NCBI RefSeq assembly: GCF_016342785.1
Contig: NZ_JAEINH010000013.1
Coordinates: 1 to 64,000 of the forward strand
Direction of reading: 5' to 3'
Length of the DNA stretch: 64,000 nucleotides
Origin: Sanguibacter suaedae
GTDB taxonomy: Bacteria; Actinomycetota; Actinomycetes; Actinomycetales; Cellulomonadaceae
The position numbers and the translations under genes are program-made. Positions 55,875-64,000 of the stretch are shown one piece after another (positions within the stretch are counted from its first letter, which is position 1; the number at the start of each line of letters is the position of its first letter). Below the pieces are notes generated by a model that worked only from the letters and a program-made list of their open reading frames with translations, was not told the origin of the DNA and ran no database searches.

Positions 55875-57455
55875 ATGGGAACCATGTCGAACACACCGTC
55901 CGCGGACCCCGGGCTCGTCGACCGCCTGCGGGCGGACCTCCACCGCAGCGGCTACACCGTCGACGGCGTCGAGGACGTCCTCGGCCCCCTCGCCGCCGCG
56001 GCCCTGCACCGCGAGAACGCCCTGCCCGCCCTCCGTGCCACCGCCGGCGCACCCCAGGACCCGAGGGCCGTCCTCGCGCGCCTCCTCGTCCTCGGCGCCC
56101 CCGTCCCCGTGGCGTCCCTCGACGCAGCCCTGCCGACGCTCGGCACCGACGGCGCCCAGGCCCTCGGGCTCGTCGAACGCTCCGGCGCGGCGCCCGACGA
56201 CACCGTCCGCGCCCTCGTCGACCTACGCCCCTACGCGGCCGTCGACGCCGCAGGCCCCGTCACCTGGTGGCTCGCCTCCGACCTCGGGGAGCTCGCCACC
56301 GGCCGCCGCCTCGCCGCCGACCACGTCCTCGGCGCCGGCGGCGCCTCGACCACCCTCGCCCAGGTGACCGTCCGCGAGCACCGCGAGCGCGTCCTCGACC
56401 TCGGCACCGGCTGCGGCATCCAGGCGCTCCACGCCGCCCGGCACGGCGACCACGTCGTCGGCACCGACATCTCGCGGCGAGCGCTGGGCTTCGCCCGCTT
56501 CAACGCCGCCCTCCACGGCACCGCGCTGGACCTGCGCCACGGGTCCATGCTCGAGCCCGTCGCCGGCGAGGAGTTCGACCTCGTCGTCTCCAACCCGCCG
56601 TTCGTCATCACCCCGCGCGCCGCCGGGGGCGAGGGGGGCGCCGACGGTCAGGGCGGTCTCCCCGCGTACGAGTACCGCGACGGCGGCCGCTCCGGCGACG
56701 ACCTGGTCCGCGACCTCGTCACCGGCGTCGGCACCCACCTCGCCCCCGGCGGCGTCGCGCAGCTCCTCGGCAACTGGGAGCACCGCCGCGGCGAGGACTG
56801 GCGCGACCGCGTCGGCGCGTGGCTCGACGGCACCGGCCTCGACGCGTGGGTGATCCAGCGAGAGGTGCAGGACCCGGCCGAGTACGCCGAGACGTGGATC
56901 CGCGACGGCGGCACCACCCCGGAGCGCGAGCCCGCCGGGTGGGCGCACGCGTACGGGGCGTGGCTCGACGACTTCGCGTCCCGCGACGTCGAGGCCGTCG
57001 GCTTCGGCATCGTCACCCTCCGCCGCCCCGCCGACGGCCGCGCACCCTCCCTGCGCCGTCTCGAGGAGCACACCGGCTCCGTGCGCCAGCCCCTCGGCGC
57101 ACACCTCGCCGCGAGCCTCGCCGCCCACGACTGGCTCGAGGCCCGCGACGACGCCGCGCTCGCCGCCGCCCACCTCCTGGTCGCCGCTGACGTCTCCGAG
57201 GAGCGGTACCACACGCCCGGTGCGAGCGACCCGAACGTCGTCGTCGTCCGCCAGGGCGACGGGCTCGGCCGCGGGGTGCAGGCGTCGACGGGGCTCGCCG
57301 CCCTCGTCGGGGCGTGCGACGGCGAGCTGGCCGTGGGGCGGATCGTCGGTGCCCTCGCGTCGCTCCTCGACGTGGGCTCCGCGGACCTCGCCGCCGAGCT
57401 CCTGCCCGCGGTCCGCGGCCTGGTGCGCGACGGGTTCCTCGTCCCAGCGACCTGA
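55875..57455 (+). CDS. Class I SAM-dependent methyltransferase with DUF7059 N-terminus
   Basis: 526 residues. The N-terminal ~135 residues match the helical DUF7059-type domain, followed by a methyltransferase core with VLDLGTGCGIQALHAA (motif I), VVGTDISRRALGFARFNA and DLVVSNPPFVITP (NPPF of amino- or glutamine-methylating enzymes). The C-terminal ~170 residues are a further helical/winged region. The relative of this gene near topA is widespread in Micrococcales. The target is unknown; rRNA, protein Gln or nucleobase are options. ATG 55875 or ATG 55884. Confidence 0.88.
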   Translation: MGTMSNTPSADPGLVDRLRADLHRSGYTVDGVEDVLGPLAAAALHRENALPALRATAGAPQDPRAVLARLLVLGAPVPVASLDAALPTLGTDGAQALGLVERSGAAPDDTVRALVDLRPYAAVDAAGPVTWWLASDLGELATGRRLAADHVLGAGGASTTLAQVTVREHRERVLDLGTGCGIQALHAARHGDHVVGTDISRRALGFARFNAALHGTALDLRHGSMLEPVAGEEFDLVVSNPPFVITPRAAGGEGGADGQGGLPAYEYRDGGRSGDDLVRDLVTGVGTHLAPGGVAQLLGNWEHRRGEDWRDRVGAWLDGTGLDAWVIQREVQDPAEYAETWIRDGGTTPEREPAGWAHAYGAWLDDFASRDVEAVGFGIVTLRRPADGRAPSLRRLEEHTGSVRQPLGAHLAASLAAHDWLEARDDAALAAAHLLVAADVSEERYHTPGASDPNVVVVRQGDGLGRGVQASTGLAALVGACDGELAVGRIVGALASLLDVGSADLAAELLPAVRGLVRDGFLVPAT

Positions 57456-57525
57456 GCCCCCCACCCGCACCACCATCCACCCGTCCTGTCGACGACGCCT
57501 CCTTCGGATCCGCACACTCCTGGCA

Positions 57526-57531
57526 TACCGT
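57526..57531 (+). promoter_or_regulatory. -10 box of PAP2 gene, leaderless
   Basis: TACCGT, six bases, then GTG 57538. Confidence 0.55.
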
Positions 57532-57537
57532 TGCCCC

Positions 57538-58545
57538 GTGACGACCGACCCCTTCCCGCGCTCCCGCACCGCCGGTGACCAGCCAGGACACTGGTTGTGG
57601 TCCGACGGCGAGCAGTCGCGACCCGCCACGCGCCCCGCGACGACGACCGCACACACGGGCCGCGGTGCCCGCCGCGTGGGCTGGTTCCTCCGGGCCTCCT
57701 GCCTCGTGGCGGCGCTCGCGGGCGCGCTCGGCGTCGTGGCCACCTGGCGGTTCTTCGTGGCGACCCTCCTCGGTCAGCAGCTCGACGACCTCGCCTTCCA
57801 GGGGGCCGAGCACGGGCGCACCGAGCTGTGGCGGCTCGCGGAGCCCGTCCTCGACGTCGTCTCGGTCGGTTTCGTGGTCGTCGGGGTGAGCGTCGCGATG
57901 GGCATCGCCCTCATCCGGCGTCGCTGGCCGCTCGCCATCCAGGTGGCCGTCCTCGTGCTCGGCGCCAACCTCACCACGCAGGTGCTCAAGAAGTTCGTCC
58001 TCGACCGTCCCCGCCTGGGCTTCAGCGACTTCGGGAACTCCCTGCCGAGCGGGCACACCACGGTGGCCGCCTCGGTGTCCGTGGCGCTCGTCCTCACCCT
58101 GCCCCGCCGGGGCCGTGCGGCCGCCGCGATCCTCGGGGCGGCCTACACGGCCGCCACGGGCATCTCCACCCTCGTCGGCCAGTGGCACCGTCCGAGCGAC
58201 GTCATCGCCGGCCTGTGCGTCGTCCTGTTCTGGGGTGCGGCGGTGAGCGCCTTCGCAACGAGCTCGACGCTCGACCCGGTCCGCAACAAGCCGGTGCACC
58301 CCACCGACGGCGTCTCCGCGACACGGTGGGTCGTCACCCTCCTCGCCGTCGCCGCCGTCGCGACCGGTGCCGTGGCCGCCTGGGCCCTCGCCCGCACGGC
58401 CGACGTCATCGAGACGGGAGTGGCCACGACGCACCGCACGGAGCTCATCGCGTACCTCGGCGGGGCGTGCGGGGTGGTGGCCGTGACGGCGGTCCTCGTC
58501 GCGGTCCTCCTCGCGCTCCGGCAGGCCGTCGCGGACCCCCGGTGA
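57538..58545 (+). CDS. PAP2-family membrane phosphatase
   Basis: 335 residues with about six membrane helices and the phosphatidic-acid phosphatase type 2 motifs KKFVLDRPRLG, LPSGHTTVAASV and GQWHRPSDVIAG, with catalytic His residues in the second and third. These enzymes dephosphorylate lipid phosphates such as undecaprenyl pyrophosphate or phosphatidic acid on the outer face of the membrane. GTG 57538 directly follows a -10 box by six bases, so the message is probably leaderless. Confidence 0.9.
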   Translation: MTTDPFPRSRTAGDQPGHWLWSDGEQSRPATRPATTTAHTGRGARRVGWFLRASCLVAALAGALGVVATWRFFVATLLGQQLDDLAFQGAEHGRTELWRLAEPVLDVVSVGFVVVGVSVAMGIALIRRRWPLAIQVAVLVLGANLTTQVLKKFVLDRPRLGFSDFGNSLPSGHTTVAASVSVALVLTLPRRGRAAAAILGAAYTAATGISTLVGQWHRPSDVIAGLCVVLFWGAAVSAFATSSTLDPVRNKPVHPTDGVSATRWVVTLLAVAAVATGAVAAWALARTADVIETGVATTHRTELIAYLGGACGVVAVTAVLVAVLLALRQAVADPR

Positions 58546-58581
58546 CGGCGTTTCCGGTGTGACGCCGCCGCGGACAGGCCG

Positions 58582-58587
58582 TAGGCT
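58582..58587 (+). promoter_or_regulatory. -10 box of topA
   Basis: TAGGCT fits the -10 consensus and implies a leader of about 57 bases before ATG 58651, unlike the leaderless neighbours. Confidence 0.5.
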
Positions 58588-58650
58588 GCCGAGTCGGACC
58601 ACTTGAACGACCGTCCACGATCCGCACCCGTCACGGAAGCAGGCCTCTGA

Positions 58651-61479
58651 ATGTCCGCTGGTCGCAAGCTCGTCATCGTGGAGTCGCCCGCCAAGGCGCG
58701 CACGATCGCCGGTTACCTCGGCGACGACTACGAGGTCGAGGCGAGCGTCGGGCACATCCGCGACCTGCCCCAGCCGTCCGAGCTCCCGGTCGAGATGAAG
58801 AAGGGCCCGTTCGGCCGTTTCGCCGTCGACGTCGACGGCGACTTCGAGCCCTACTACGAGGTCTACGCGGACAAGAAGAAGAAGGTCGCGGAGCTCAAGA
58901 AGGCGCTGAAGAGCGCGGACGAGCTCTACCTCGCGACCGACGAGGACCGCGAGGGCGAGGCCATCGCGTGGCACCTGCTCCAGGAGCTCAAGCCCAAGGT
59001 CCCCGTGAAGCGCATGGTGTTCCACGAGATCACCCGCGAGGCCATCAACCGTGCGCTCGAGAACACCCGCGAGCTCGACGACCGCCTCGTCGACGCCCAG
59101 GAGACCCGCCGCATCCTCGACCGTCTCTACGGCTACGAGGTGTCGCCCGTGCTGTGGCGCAAGGTCCGCCAGGGCCTGTCCGCGGGGCGCGTGCAGTCCG
59201 TCGCGACGCGCCTCGTGGTGGAGCGCGAGCGCGAGCGGATGGCCTTCGTGGCGGCCGACTACTGGGACGTGTCGGGTGAATTCACGACGGTCGCCGGGGA
59301 CGACGCGGGTGAGTGGTTCACGGCGCGCCTCGTCCAGGTCGACGGCGCGCGCGTCGCCTCCGGACGAGACTTCGACGACTCCGGCCGCCTCAAGGCGCCG
59401 CAGGGCGTCGTGCAGCTCGACGAGGCCGCGGCGAGGGCTCTCGTCACGGCCCTCGCCGACCGGCCCGGTGCGGTGCGCAGCCTCGACACCAAGCCGTACA
59501 CGCGCAAGCCGGCCGCGCCCTTCACGACGTCCACCCTCCAGCAGGAGGCGTCGCGCAAGCTCCGCATGAGCTCCCGCCAGGCCATGCGCACCGCGCAGTC
59601 GTTGTACGAGAACGGCTACATCACGTACATGCGGACCGACTCGCCGTCGCTGTCGGCGCAGGCGACCGACGCCGCGCGCCGCCAGGCCGCGGAGCTCTAC
59701 GGCCCGGAGTTCGTGCCGGGGTCCCCGCGGGTCTACACGTCGAAGAACAAGGGTGCGCAGGAGGCCCACGAGGCGATCCGCCCGGCGGGGGACTCGTTCC
59801 GCACGCCCGCGCAGGTCTCCAAGGAGATCAGCGGCGACCAGTTCAAGCTGTACGAGCTCATCTGGAAGCGCACCGTCGCGTCGCAGATGGCCGACGCCCG
59901 GGGCTCGACGGCCTCGGTGCGCCTCGGCGTGACGGGCACGCTGCCCTCGGGCGCCCCGACCATCGGCGACGTCGCCGCCGGGGGCACCACGGACGCCGTG
60001 TTCGCCGCGTCGGGCACGGTCATCACGTTCCGCGGGTTCCTCGCGGCGTACGAGGAGGGCCGGGACACCGAGCGCTACGAGGAGGGCTCGGAGGACGCCG
60101 CGAAGGCGAAGAAGCCGGGCGACGTGCGCCTCCCGCAGATGGCCGAGGGCGACGCCCTCGACGCCCGCGACCTGCACGCCGACGGCCACTCGACGTCCGC
60201 ACCCCCGCGCTACACGGAGGCGAGCCTCGTGAAGGCCCTCGAGGAGCGCGGCATCGGCCGGCCGTCCACGTACGCGTCGACGATCTCCGTCATCCAGGAC
60301 CGCGGGTACGTCCTCAACCGCGGTCAGGCCCTCGTGCCCAGCTGGTTGGCGTTCGCCGTGATCCGGCTGCTGGAGGAGCACTTCGGCCAGCTCATCGACT
60401 ACGACTTCACCGCCGGCATGGAGGCCGACCTCGACGCGATCGCCGCGGGCTCCAAGGAGCGCGTCCAGTGGCTCACCCAGTTCTACTTCGGGGTAGACAG
60501 CGACGGCGTGGTGGGCGAGGGGCTGCGGCAGCTCGTCGAGGACCTCGGCGACATCGACGCCCGCGAGATCAACTCGGTGGCCATCGGCGAGGGCATCACG
60601 CTGCGCGTGGGCCGGTACGGGCCGTACATCGAGGACACGGCCGCGGAGGTCGAGGAGGGCCAGAACCCGCCCCGGGCGTCGGTGCCCGACGACGTCGCGC
60701 CCGACGAGCTCACGGTCGCGAAGGCCCGCGAGCTCCTCGAGACCCAGGGCGACGGTGACATCGTCCTCGGCGAGGACCCGTCCACGGGGACGACCATCGT
60801 CGCCAAGGCGGGGCGCTACGGCCCGTACGTCACGGAGCTGCTGCCGGAGCCCGAGTTCGAGGAGGGCCTCTCGGCGGCCGCCCTGAAGCGCGCCAAGGCC
60901 GCGCTGCCCAAGCCGCGCACCGCGTCGCTGCTCAAGACCATGTCGCTGCAGACGGTGACCCTCGACGACGCCCTGCAGCTCCTGTCGCTCCCGCGCGTGG
61001 TCGGCACGGACCCCGAGACGGGTACCGAGATCACGGCGCAGAACGGCCGCTACGGCCCGTACCTCAAGCGCGGCACGGACTCCCGCACCCTGCCCAGCGA
61101 GGAGGCCATGTTCACGGTCACCCTCGAGGAGGCCCTCGCCATCTACGCGCAGCCCAAGAGGGGACGCGGCGCCACGGCGGCACCGCCTCTCAAGGAGCTC
61201 GGCGAGGACCCGACGTCGGGCAAGCCCATCGTCATCAAGGACGGCCGCTTCGGGGCGTACGTCACGGACGGCACCACCAACCGGACGCTGCCCAAGGACG
61301 TCACCATCGAGGCGATCACCCACGAGCAGGCCGTGGAGCTCCTCGCGGAGAAGCGGGCCAAGGGCCCGGTGAAGAAGACCACGAGGGCGTCGACCGCGAA
61401 GAAGGCACCCGCCAAGAAGACCCCGGCCAAGAAGCCCGCCGCGAAGAAGACGACCACGAAGAAGACCACCGAGTCCTAG
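58651..61479 (+). CDS. topA: DNA topoisomerase I
   Basis: A 942-residue type IA topoisomerase relaxing negative supercoils. The TOPRIM domain has KLVIVESPAKARTI and TDEDREGEAIAWHL. The active-site Tyr326 is in YITYMRTDS, and the toroid motif SAGRVQSVATRLVVERE is intact. The C-terminus lacks zinc ribbons. It carries actinobacterial Topo_C repeats (GRYGPYV, GRYGPYLKRG, GRFGAYVTDG) and ends in a Lys/Ala/Thr-rich tail (KKAPAKKTPAKKPAAKKTT) that in mycobacteria and Streptomyces binds DNA and supports processivity. It is an essential housekeeping gene and the anchor for conserved synteny here. Confidence 0.98.
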   Translation: MSAGRKLVIVESPAKARTIAGYLGDDYEVEASVGHIRDLPQPSELPVEMKKGPFGRFAVDVDGDFEPYYEVYADKKKKVAELKKALKSADELYLATDEDREGEAIAWHLLQELKPKVPVKRMVFHEITREAINRALENTRELDDRLVDAQETRRILDRLYGYEVSPVLWRKVRQGLSAGRVQSVATRLVVERERERMAFVAADYWDVSGEFTTVAGDDAGEWFTARLVQVDGARVASGRDFDDSGRLKAPQGVVQLDEAAARALVTALADRPGAVRSLDTKPYTRKPAAPFTTSTLQQEASRKLRMSSRQAMRTAQSLYENGYITYMRTDSPSLSAQATDAARRQAAELYGPEFVPGSPRVYTSKNKGAQEAHEAIRPAGDSFRTPAQVSKEISGDQFKLYELIWKRTVASQMADARGSTASVRLGVTGTLPSGAPTIGDVAAGGTTDAVFAASGTVITFRGFLAAYEEGRDTERYEEGSEDAAKAKKPGDVRLPQMAEGDALDARDLHADGHSTSAPPRYTEASLVKALEERGIGRPSTYASTISVIQDRGYVLNRGQALVPSWLAFAVIRLLEEHFGQLIDYDFTAGMEADLDAIAAGSKERVQWLTQFYFGVDSDGVVGEGLRQLVEDLGDIDAREINSVAIGEGITLRVGRYGPYIEDTAAEVEEGQNPPRASVPDDVAPDELTVAKARELLETQGDGDIVLGEDPSTGTTIVAKAGRYGPYVTELLPEPEFEEGLSAAALKRAKAALPKPRTASLLKTMSLQTVTLDDALQLLSLPRVVGTDPETGTEITAQNGRYGPYLKRGTDSRTLPSEEAMFTVTLEEALAIYAQPKRGRGATAAPPLKELGEDPTSGKPIVIKDGRFGAYVTDGTTNRTLPKDVTIEAITHEQAVELLAEKRAKGPVKKTTRASTAKKAPAKKTPAKKPAAKKTTTKKTTES

Positions 61480-61493
61480 CAGGTCGGGTCGGC

Positions 61494-61499
61494 TAGCGT
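61494..61499 (+). promoter_or_regulatory. -10 box of first Gfo/Idh gene, leaderless
   Basis: TAGCGT, six bases, then ATG 61506. Confidence 0.55.
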
Positions 61500-61505
61500 G
61501 GTGCC

Positions 61506-62582
61506 ATGACACCGAGCACCGTCGCCCAGTCCAGCACGTCCACCGACCTGTCCGGCCTCGTCCCGTCTCCCCTCGAGGCCCCGGCGATCCGCTGGGGCGT
61601 GCTCGGCGCCGGGGGCATCGCCGGCACGTTCGCCCGCGCGGTGACGACCGAGACCGCGTCACGCGTGGCGGCCGTCGGGTCGCGCGACTCGGCGCGGGCC
61701 AAGGCCTTCGCCGACGCGAACCTCGGTCCCGACGCGGCGACCGTCCACGTCCACGACACCTACGAGGCGCTCGTCGCCGACCCGGACGTCGACGCCGTGT
61801 ACGTCGCGACCCCGCACTCCCACCACCGCGACCACGCGCTCCTCGCGATCCGCGCGGGCAAGCACGTCCTCGTCGAGAAGGCCTTCACGCGCAACGCGGG
61901 CGAGGCCGAGGAGGTCCTCGCCGCCGCCCGCGAGGCCGGGGTCTTCGTCATGGAGGCCATGTGGACGAGGTTCCTGCCGCACGTCGCGGCACTGCGCGCC
62001 GCGCTCGCCCGCGGCGAGATCGGCGACGTCGTGTCGCTCGTCGCCGACCACGGCCAGCTGTTCCCCCTCGACCCGACGCACCGCCTCTACGACCGTGACC
62101 TCGCCGGCGGCGCGCTCCTCGACCTGGGTGTCTACCCGGTGTCGTTCGCCCACGACATCCTCGGGGTCCCCGAGAGCGTCACGGCCGTCGGGCAGCTCAC
62201 CGAGACGGACGTCGACGGGCAGATCTCCATGGTCCTCGACTACGCGTCGGGCGCCCAGGCCCTCCTGCACACCACCCTGTGGTCGCGCACCCCCACCACC
62301 GCGACCATCTCGGGGACCCTCGGGCGCATCGAGGTCGAGGGCGCCTTCTACGCCCCGACGTCGTTCCGTGTCGTCGGCTTCGACGGCTCGGTCCGCACCT
62401 ACGAGCGCCCGGCGGTCAAGGGCCTCGAGTTCGAGGCGGCGGAGGTTGCCCGGCGGATCACCGCGGGGGACACGCAGTCCCCGCGCATGACGTGGGACGG
62501 CACCCTCGAGGTGATGCGCACCATGGACGAGGTGCGGCGCCAGGTGGGCGTGACGTACCCGGGCGAGCAGGAGTCCCGGTGA
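61506..62582 (+). CDS. Gfo/Idh/MocA family oxidoreductase, first copy
   Basis: A 358-residue NAD(P)-dependent dehydrogenase. The Rossmann fingerprint is WGVLGAGGIAGTFARA, then DAVYVATPHSHHRDHALLAI, the catalytic-site EKAFTRNAGEAEEVL with Lys, and FVMEAMWTRFLPHV. The DLGVYPVSFAHDILG region is typical of the GFO/IDH C-terminal domain. Substrates are sugars, inositols or trans-dihydrodiols; the EKAFTRN form resembles dihydrodiol-dehydrogenase-like members. The next gene is its paralogue with a GTGA overlap. Confidence 0.92.
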   Translation: MTPSTVAQSSTSTDLSGLVPSPLEAPAIRWGVLGAGGIAGTFARAVTTETASRVAAVGSRDSARAKAFADANLGPDAATVHVHDTYEALVADPDVDAVYVATPHSHHRDHALLAIRAGKHVLVEKAFTRNAGEAEEVLAAAREAGVFVMEAMWTRFLPHVAALRAALARGEIGDVVSLVADHGQLFPLDPTHRLYDRDLAGGALLDLGVYPVSFAHDILGVPESVTAVGQLTETDVDGQISMVLDYASGAQALLHTTLWSRTPTTATISGTLGRIEVEGAFYAPTSFRVVGFDGSVRTYERPAVKGLEFEAAEVARRITAGDTQSPRMTWDGTLEVMRTMDEVRRQVGVTYPGEQESR

Positions 62583-63619
62583 GCGTCGTGCCCGACGCCG
62601 TCCCGGACCCCCGGGAGGCGCCCCCGCTCCGGTGGGGGGTCCTCGGTGCGGGGTACATCGGTGGGTCGTTCGTCGACGCCGTCACGCGGTACACGCAGGG
62701 CGAGGTCATCGCCGTGGGGTCGCGGGACATCCACAAGGCGTCGAAGTTCGCCGCGGACCACCACGTGCCGCGCGCGTACGGCTCCTACGAGGAGCTCGTC
62801 ACGGACCCGGACGTCGACGCCGTGTACGTCGCCACACCCCACTCGCACCACTGCGACCATGCCCTGCTCGCCATCGGTGCCGGCAAGCACGTCCTCGTCG
62901 AGAAGGCCTTCACGCGCAACGCGGCGGAGGCCCGTCGCGTGGTGGAGGCGGCGCGCACCGCGGGCGTGTTCTGCATGGAGGCGATGATGACGCGCCACCT
63001 GCCGCACGTCGCCGCGCTCCGTGAGGTCCTCGCCCGGGGCGACATCGGTGAGGTGCGGGAGGTCCGTGCCGGGTTCGACGTGCAGAGCCCGTACGACGCC
63101 ACCCATCGCATGTACGACCCGGCCCTCGCCGGCGGTGTCCTCCTCGACCTCGGCATCTACCCGTTGTCGTTCGTCGTGGACCTCCTCGGCACGCCCGACG
63201 AGGTCCGTGCCACGGCGCTCCTCGCCCCCACGGGCGTCGACGTCCACGACGTCCTCTCCCTGCGGTACCGGCACGACGCCCTCGCGGTGCTCACCACGTC
63301 GGTGCGGGCGGCGTCCCCGTCGGTCGCGACCATCATCGGCACCGAGGGCCGGATCGACGTGGCAGCCGAGTACTTCGTGCCGACGACGTTCACGGTGACC
63401 ACCGCGGACGGGACGGTGTCGGAGCTCGACGGCAGGCCGCGCGACGAGGACGGCGTGCCGTTCACGGAGGGCAAGCAGTACGAGGCCGCGGAGGTCGCCC
63501 GCTGCATCGCCGAGGGGCTCACCGAGAGCCCCCGGATGACGCTCGACCAGACCCTGGCGCTCATGGAGATCATGGACGACGTGCGCGCCCAGGTCGGGGT
63601 GGTCTACCCGGGGGAGTGA
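62579..63619 (+). CDS. Gfo/Idh/MocA family oxidoreductase, second copy
   Basis: 346 residues, aligning with the first copy along its length (WGVLGAGYIGGSFVDA, DAVYVATPHSHHCDHALLAI, EKAFTRNAAEARRVVEA, EAMMTRHLPHVAALREVL, DLGIYPLSFVVDLLG). A tandem duplication with the same fold and probably related substrates. GTG 62579 overlaps the preceding stop. Its 3' end overlaps the opposing small gene by 16 bases. Confidence 0.92.
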   Translation: MSVVPDAVPDPREAPPLRWGVLGAGYIGGSFVDAVTRYTQGEVIAVGSRDIHKASKFAADHHVPRAYGSYEELVTDPDVDAVYVATPHSHHCDHALLAIGAGKHVLVEKAFTRNAAEARRVVEAARTAGVFCMEAMMTRHLPHVAALREVLARGDIGEVREVRAGFDVQSPYDATHRMYDPALAGGVLLDLGIYPLSFVVDLLGTPDEVRATALLAPTGVDVHDVLSLRYRHDALAVLTTSVRAASPSVATIIGTEGRIDVAAEYFVPTTFTVTTADGTVSELDGRPRDEDGVPFTEGKQYEAAEVARCIAEGLTESPRMTLDQTLALMEIMDDVRAQVGVVYPGE

Positions 63620-63822
63620 CCGTCGTCGTCCGCGCTGACGACGTAGCTGCGGCCGTCGGGACCGACGACGCGCCGCAGCCCGGTGCGGAGCGTCGCGTCG
63701 CGCTCCCGCTCTGCGTCGTTCGCGGAGCGCACGGGGCTCGCGGTGCTGCCCACCTGGGCGGGACCGAAGATCGGCAGGAGCTTCTCGGTGAGACGCATGC
63801 CCCACGTCTTGCGGGTGCTCAT
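63604..63822 (-). CDS. Small hypothetical protein
   Basis: 72 residues, MSTRKTWGMRLTEKLLPIFG at the start, then a hydrophilic AQVGSTASPVRSANDAERER and RRVVGPDGRSYVV. No membrane helix or known motif. The ATG at 63822 overlaps the stop of the upstream HAD gene (ATGA), so it is likely co-translated with it. The 3' end overlaps the convergent oxidoreductase gene by 16 bases. Confidence 0.65.
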   Translation of the reverse strand: MSTRKTWGMRLTEKLLPIFGPAQVGSTASPVRSANDAERERDATLRTGLRRVVGPDGRSYVVSADDDGHSPG

Positions 63823-64000
63823 GCGGCCCGCCCGGTTGCATCGGTGATCCGGAGCGTGCCGTCGGCCTCGACGACCACCCGCACGTCGGCGAGCCCCGCG
63901 GCGTGCGCGTCGGCGTCGAGGTCGGCGAGGTCGTGCGTGCCGTCGACGGCGAGCGTGGCGCACCCGGCGGCCCGCGCCGACGCGAGCCCGGCGGGTGCGT
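63819..64000 (-). CDS. HAD-family hydrolase, C-terminal part (cut by window edge)
   Basis: The last 60 codons of a leftward gene entering from beyond the window. The visible end reads PAGLASARAAGCATLAVDGT, then DADAHAAGLADVRVVVEADG, matching the final motif region (motif IV and following helix and strand) of beta-phosphoglucomutase-like HAD phosphatases. The catalytic N-terminal motifs lie outside the window, so this call rests on the tail only. Confidence 0.55.
   Translation of the reverse strand, partial: APAGLASARAAGCATLAVDGTHDLADLDADAHAAGLADVRVVVEADGTLRITDATGRAA

Noticed and set aside
57013-61662. Very long open frame antisense to topA and the PAP2 gene
   Set aside because: It mirrors genes with strong family evidence on the plus strand; long antisense frames are expected at this G+C content.

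Overview
The window is 64 kb of chromosome from a high-G+C Gram-positive bacterium. Nearly every gene has G/C in third codon positions, GTG starts are common, and genes overlap by ATGA or GTGA. Several start codons lie 6-8 bases downstream of a TANNNT -10 box, the mark of leaderless actinobacterial mRNAs. A GH5 mannanase with a CBM2 module, a GH36 alpha-galactosidase and a gal operon suggest a polysaccharide-degrading member of the Micrococcales (Cellulomonas/Sanguibacter-like). That placement is an inference. The gene set overlaps the actinobacterial neighbourhood known from Mycobacterium tuberculosis (acs, SerB-like HAD phosphatase, Ssd/CpaE-like, TadA, TadB, TadC, DUF4244, two TadE-like proteins, DUF1998 helicase, topA), here split up by other DNA.

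Layout. 0.1-6.4 kb: acs, a duplicated SseB-like protein and bifunctional putA, all leftward. 6.6-13.1 kb: secreted mannanase, formate/nitrite-type channel, Old Yellow Enzyme, VOC protein, ACT-domain malic enzyme and HAD-IB phosphatase. 13.3-17.7 kb: a tightly coupled Tad/Flp-type secretion operon. 17.7-22.1 kb: an accessory stretch of visibly lower G+C. It holds an AbiV-family abortive-infection protein, a frameshifted gene, a decayed partial duplicate of the end of the Tad operon, an unknown coiled-coil membrane protein and a 47-residue Trp-rich peptide gene with its own ribosome site and terminator. 22.1-36 kb: a CNNM/CorC pair, a soluble double-GAF chemoreceptor, aspartate aminotransferase, an AlkC-like repair protein, serine dehydratase, a GGDEF-EAL protein and a DUF1998 helicase. 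36-44 kb: an LCP ligase, a hypothetical protein, and a ROK repressor divergent from alpha-galactosidase-galT-galK. 44.2-50.4 kb: three consecutive ECF sigma/membrane-protein pairs. 50.5-63.6 kb: proton-pumping pyrophosphatase, RlmC, an EEP-family protein, a lipoprotein, a methyltransferase, a PAP2 phosphatase, topoisomerase I and two Gfo/Idh oxidoreductases. The window ends inside a leftward HAD hydrolase gene.

The most unusual structure is the triple sigma array. Each sigma gene overlaps by four bases a gene for a protein with a ~42-residue cytoplasmic tail, one membrane helix and an extracellular part. The extracellular parts appear to be assembled from three cysteine-paired modules as A-B-C, A-B and A-C. 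All three sigma genes are preceded by the same element, CCAA(C/G)G-N16-CGTC, which suggests autoregulation or cross-regulation. The second area of interest is the 17.7-22.1 kb insert, which combines probable phage-defence content with recombination scars. The mannanase and the alpha-galactosidase/gal operon together suggest use of galactomannan and galactosides. acs, putA, malic enzyme, sdaA and aspartate aminotransferase cover acetate and amino-acid catabolism.
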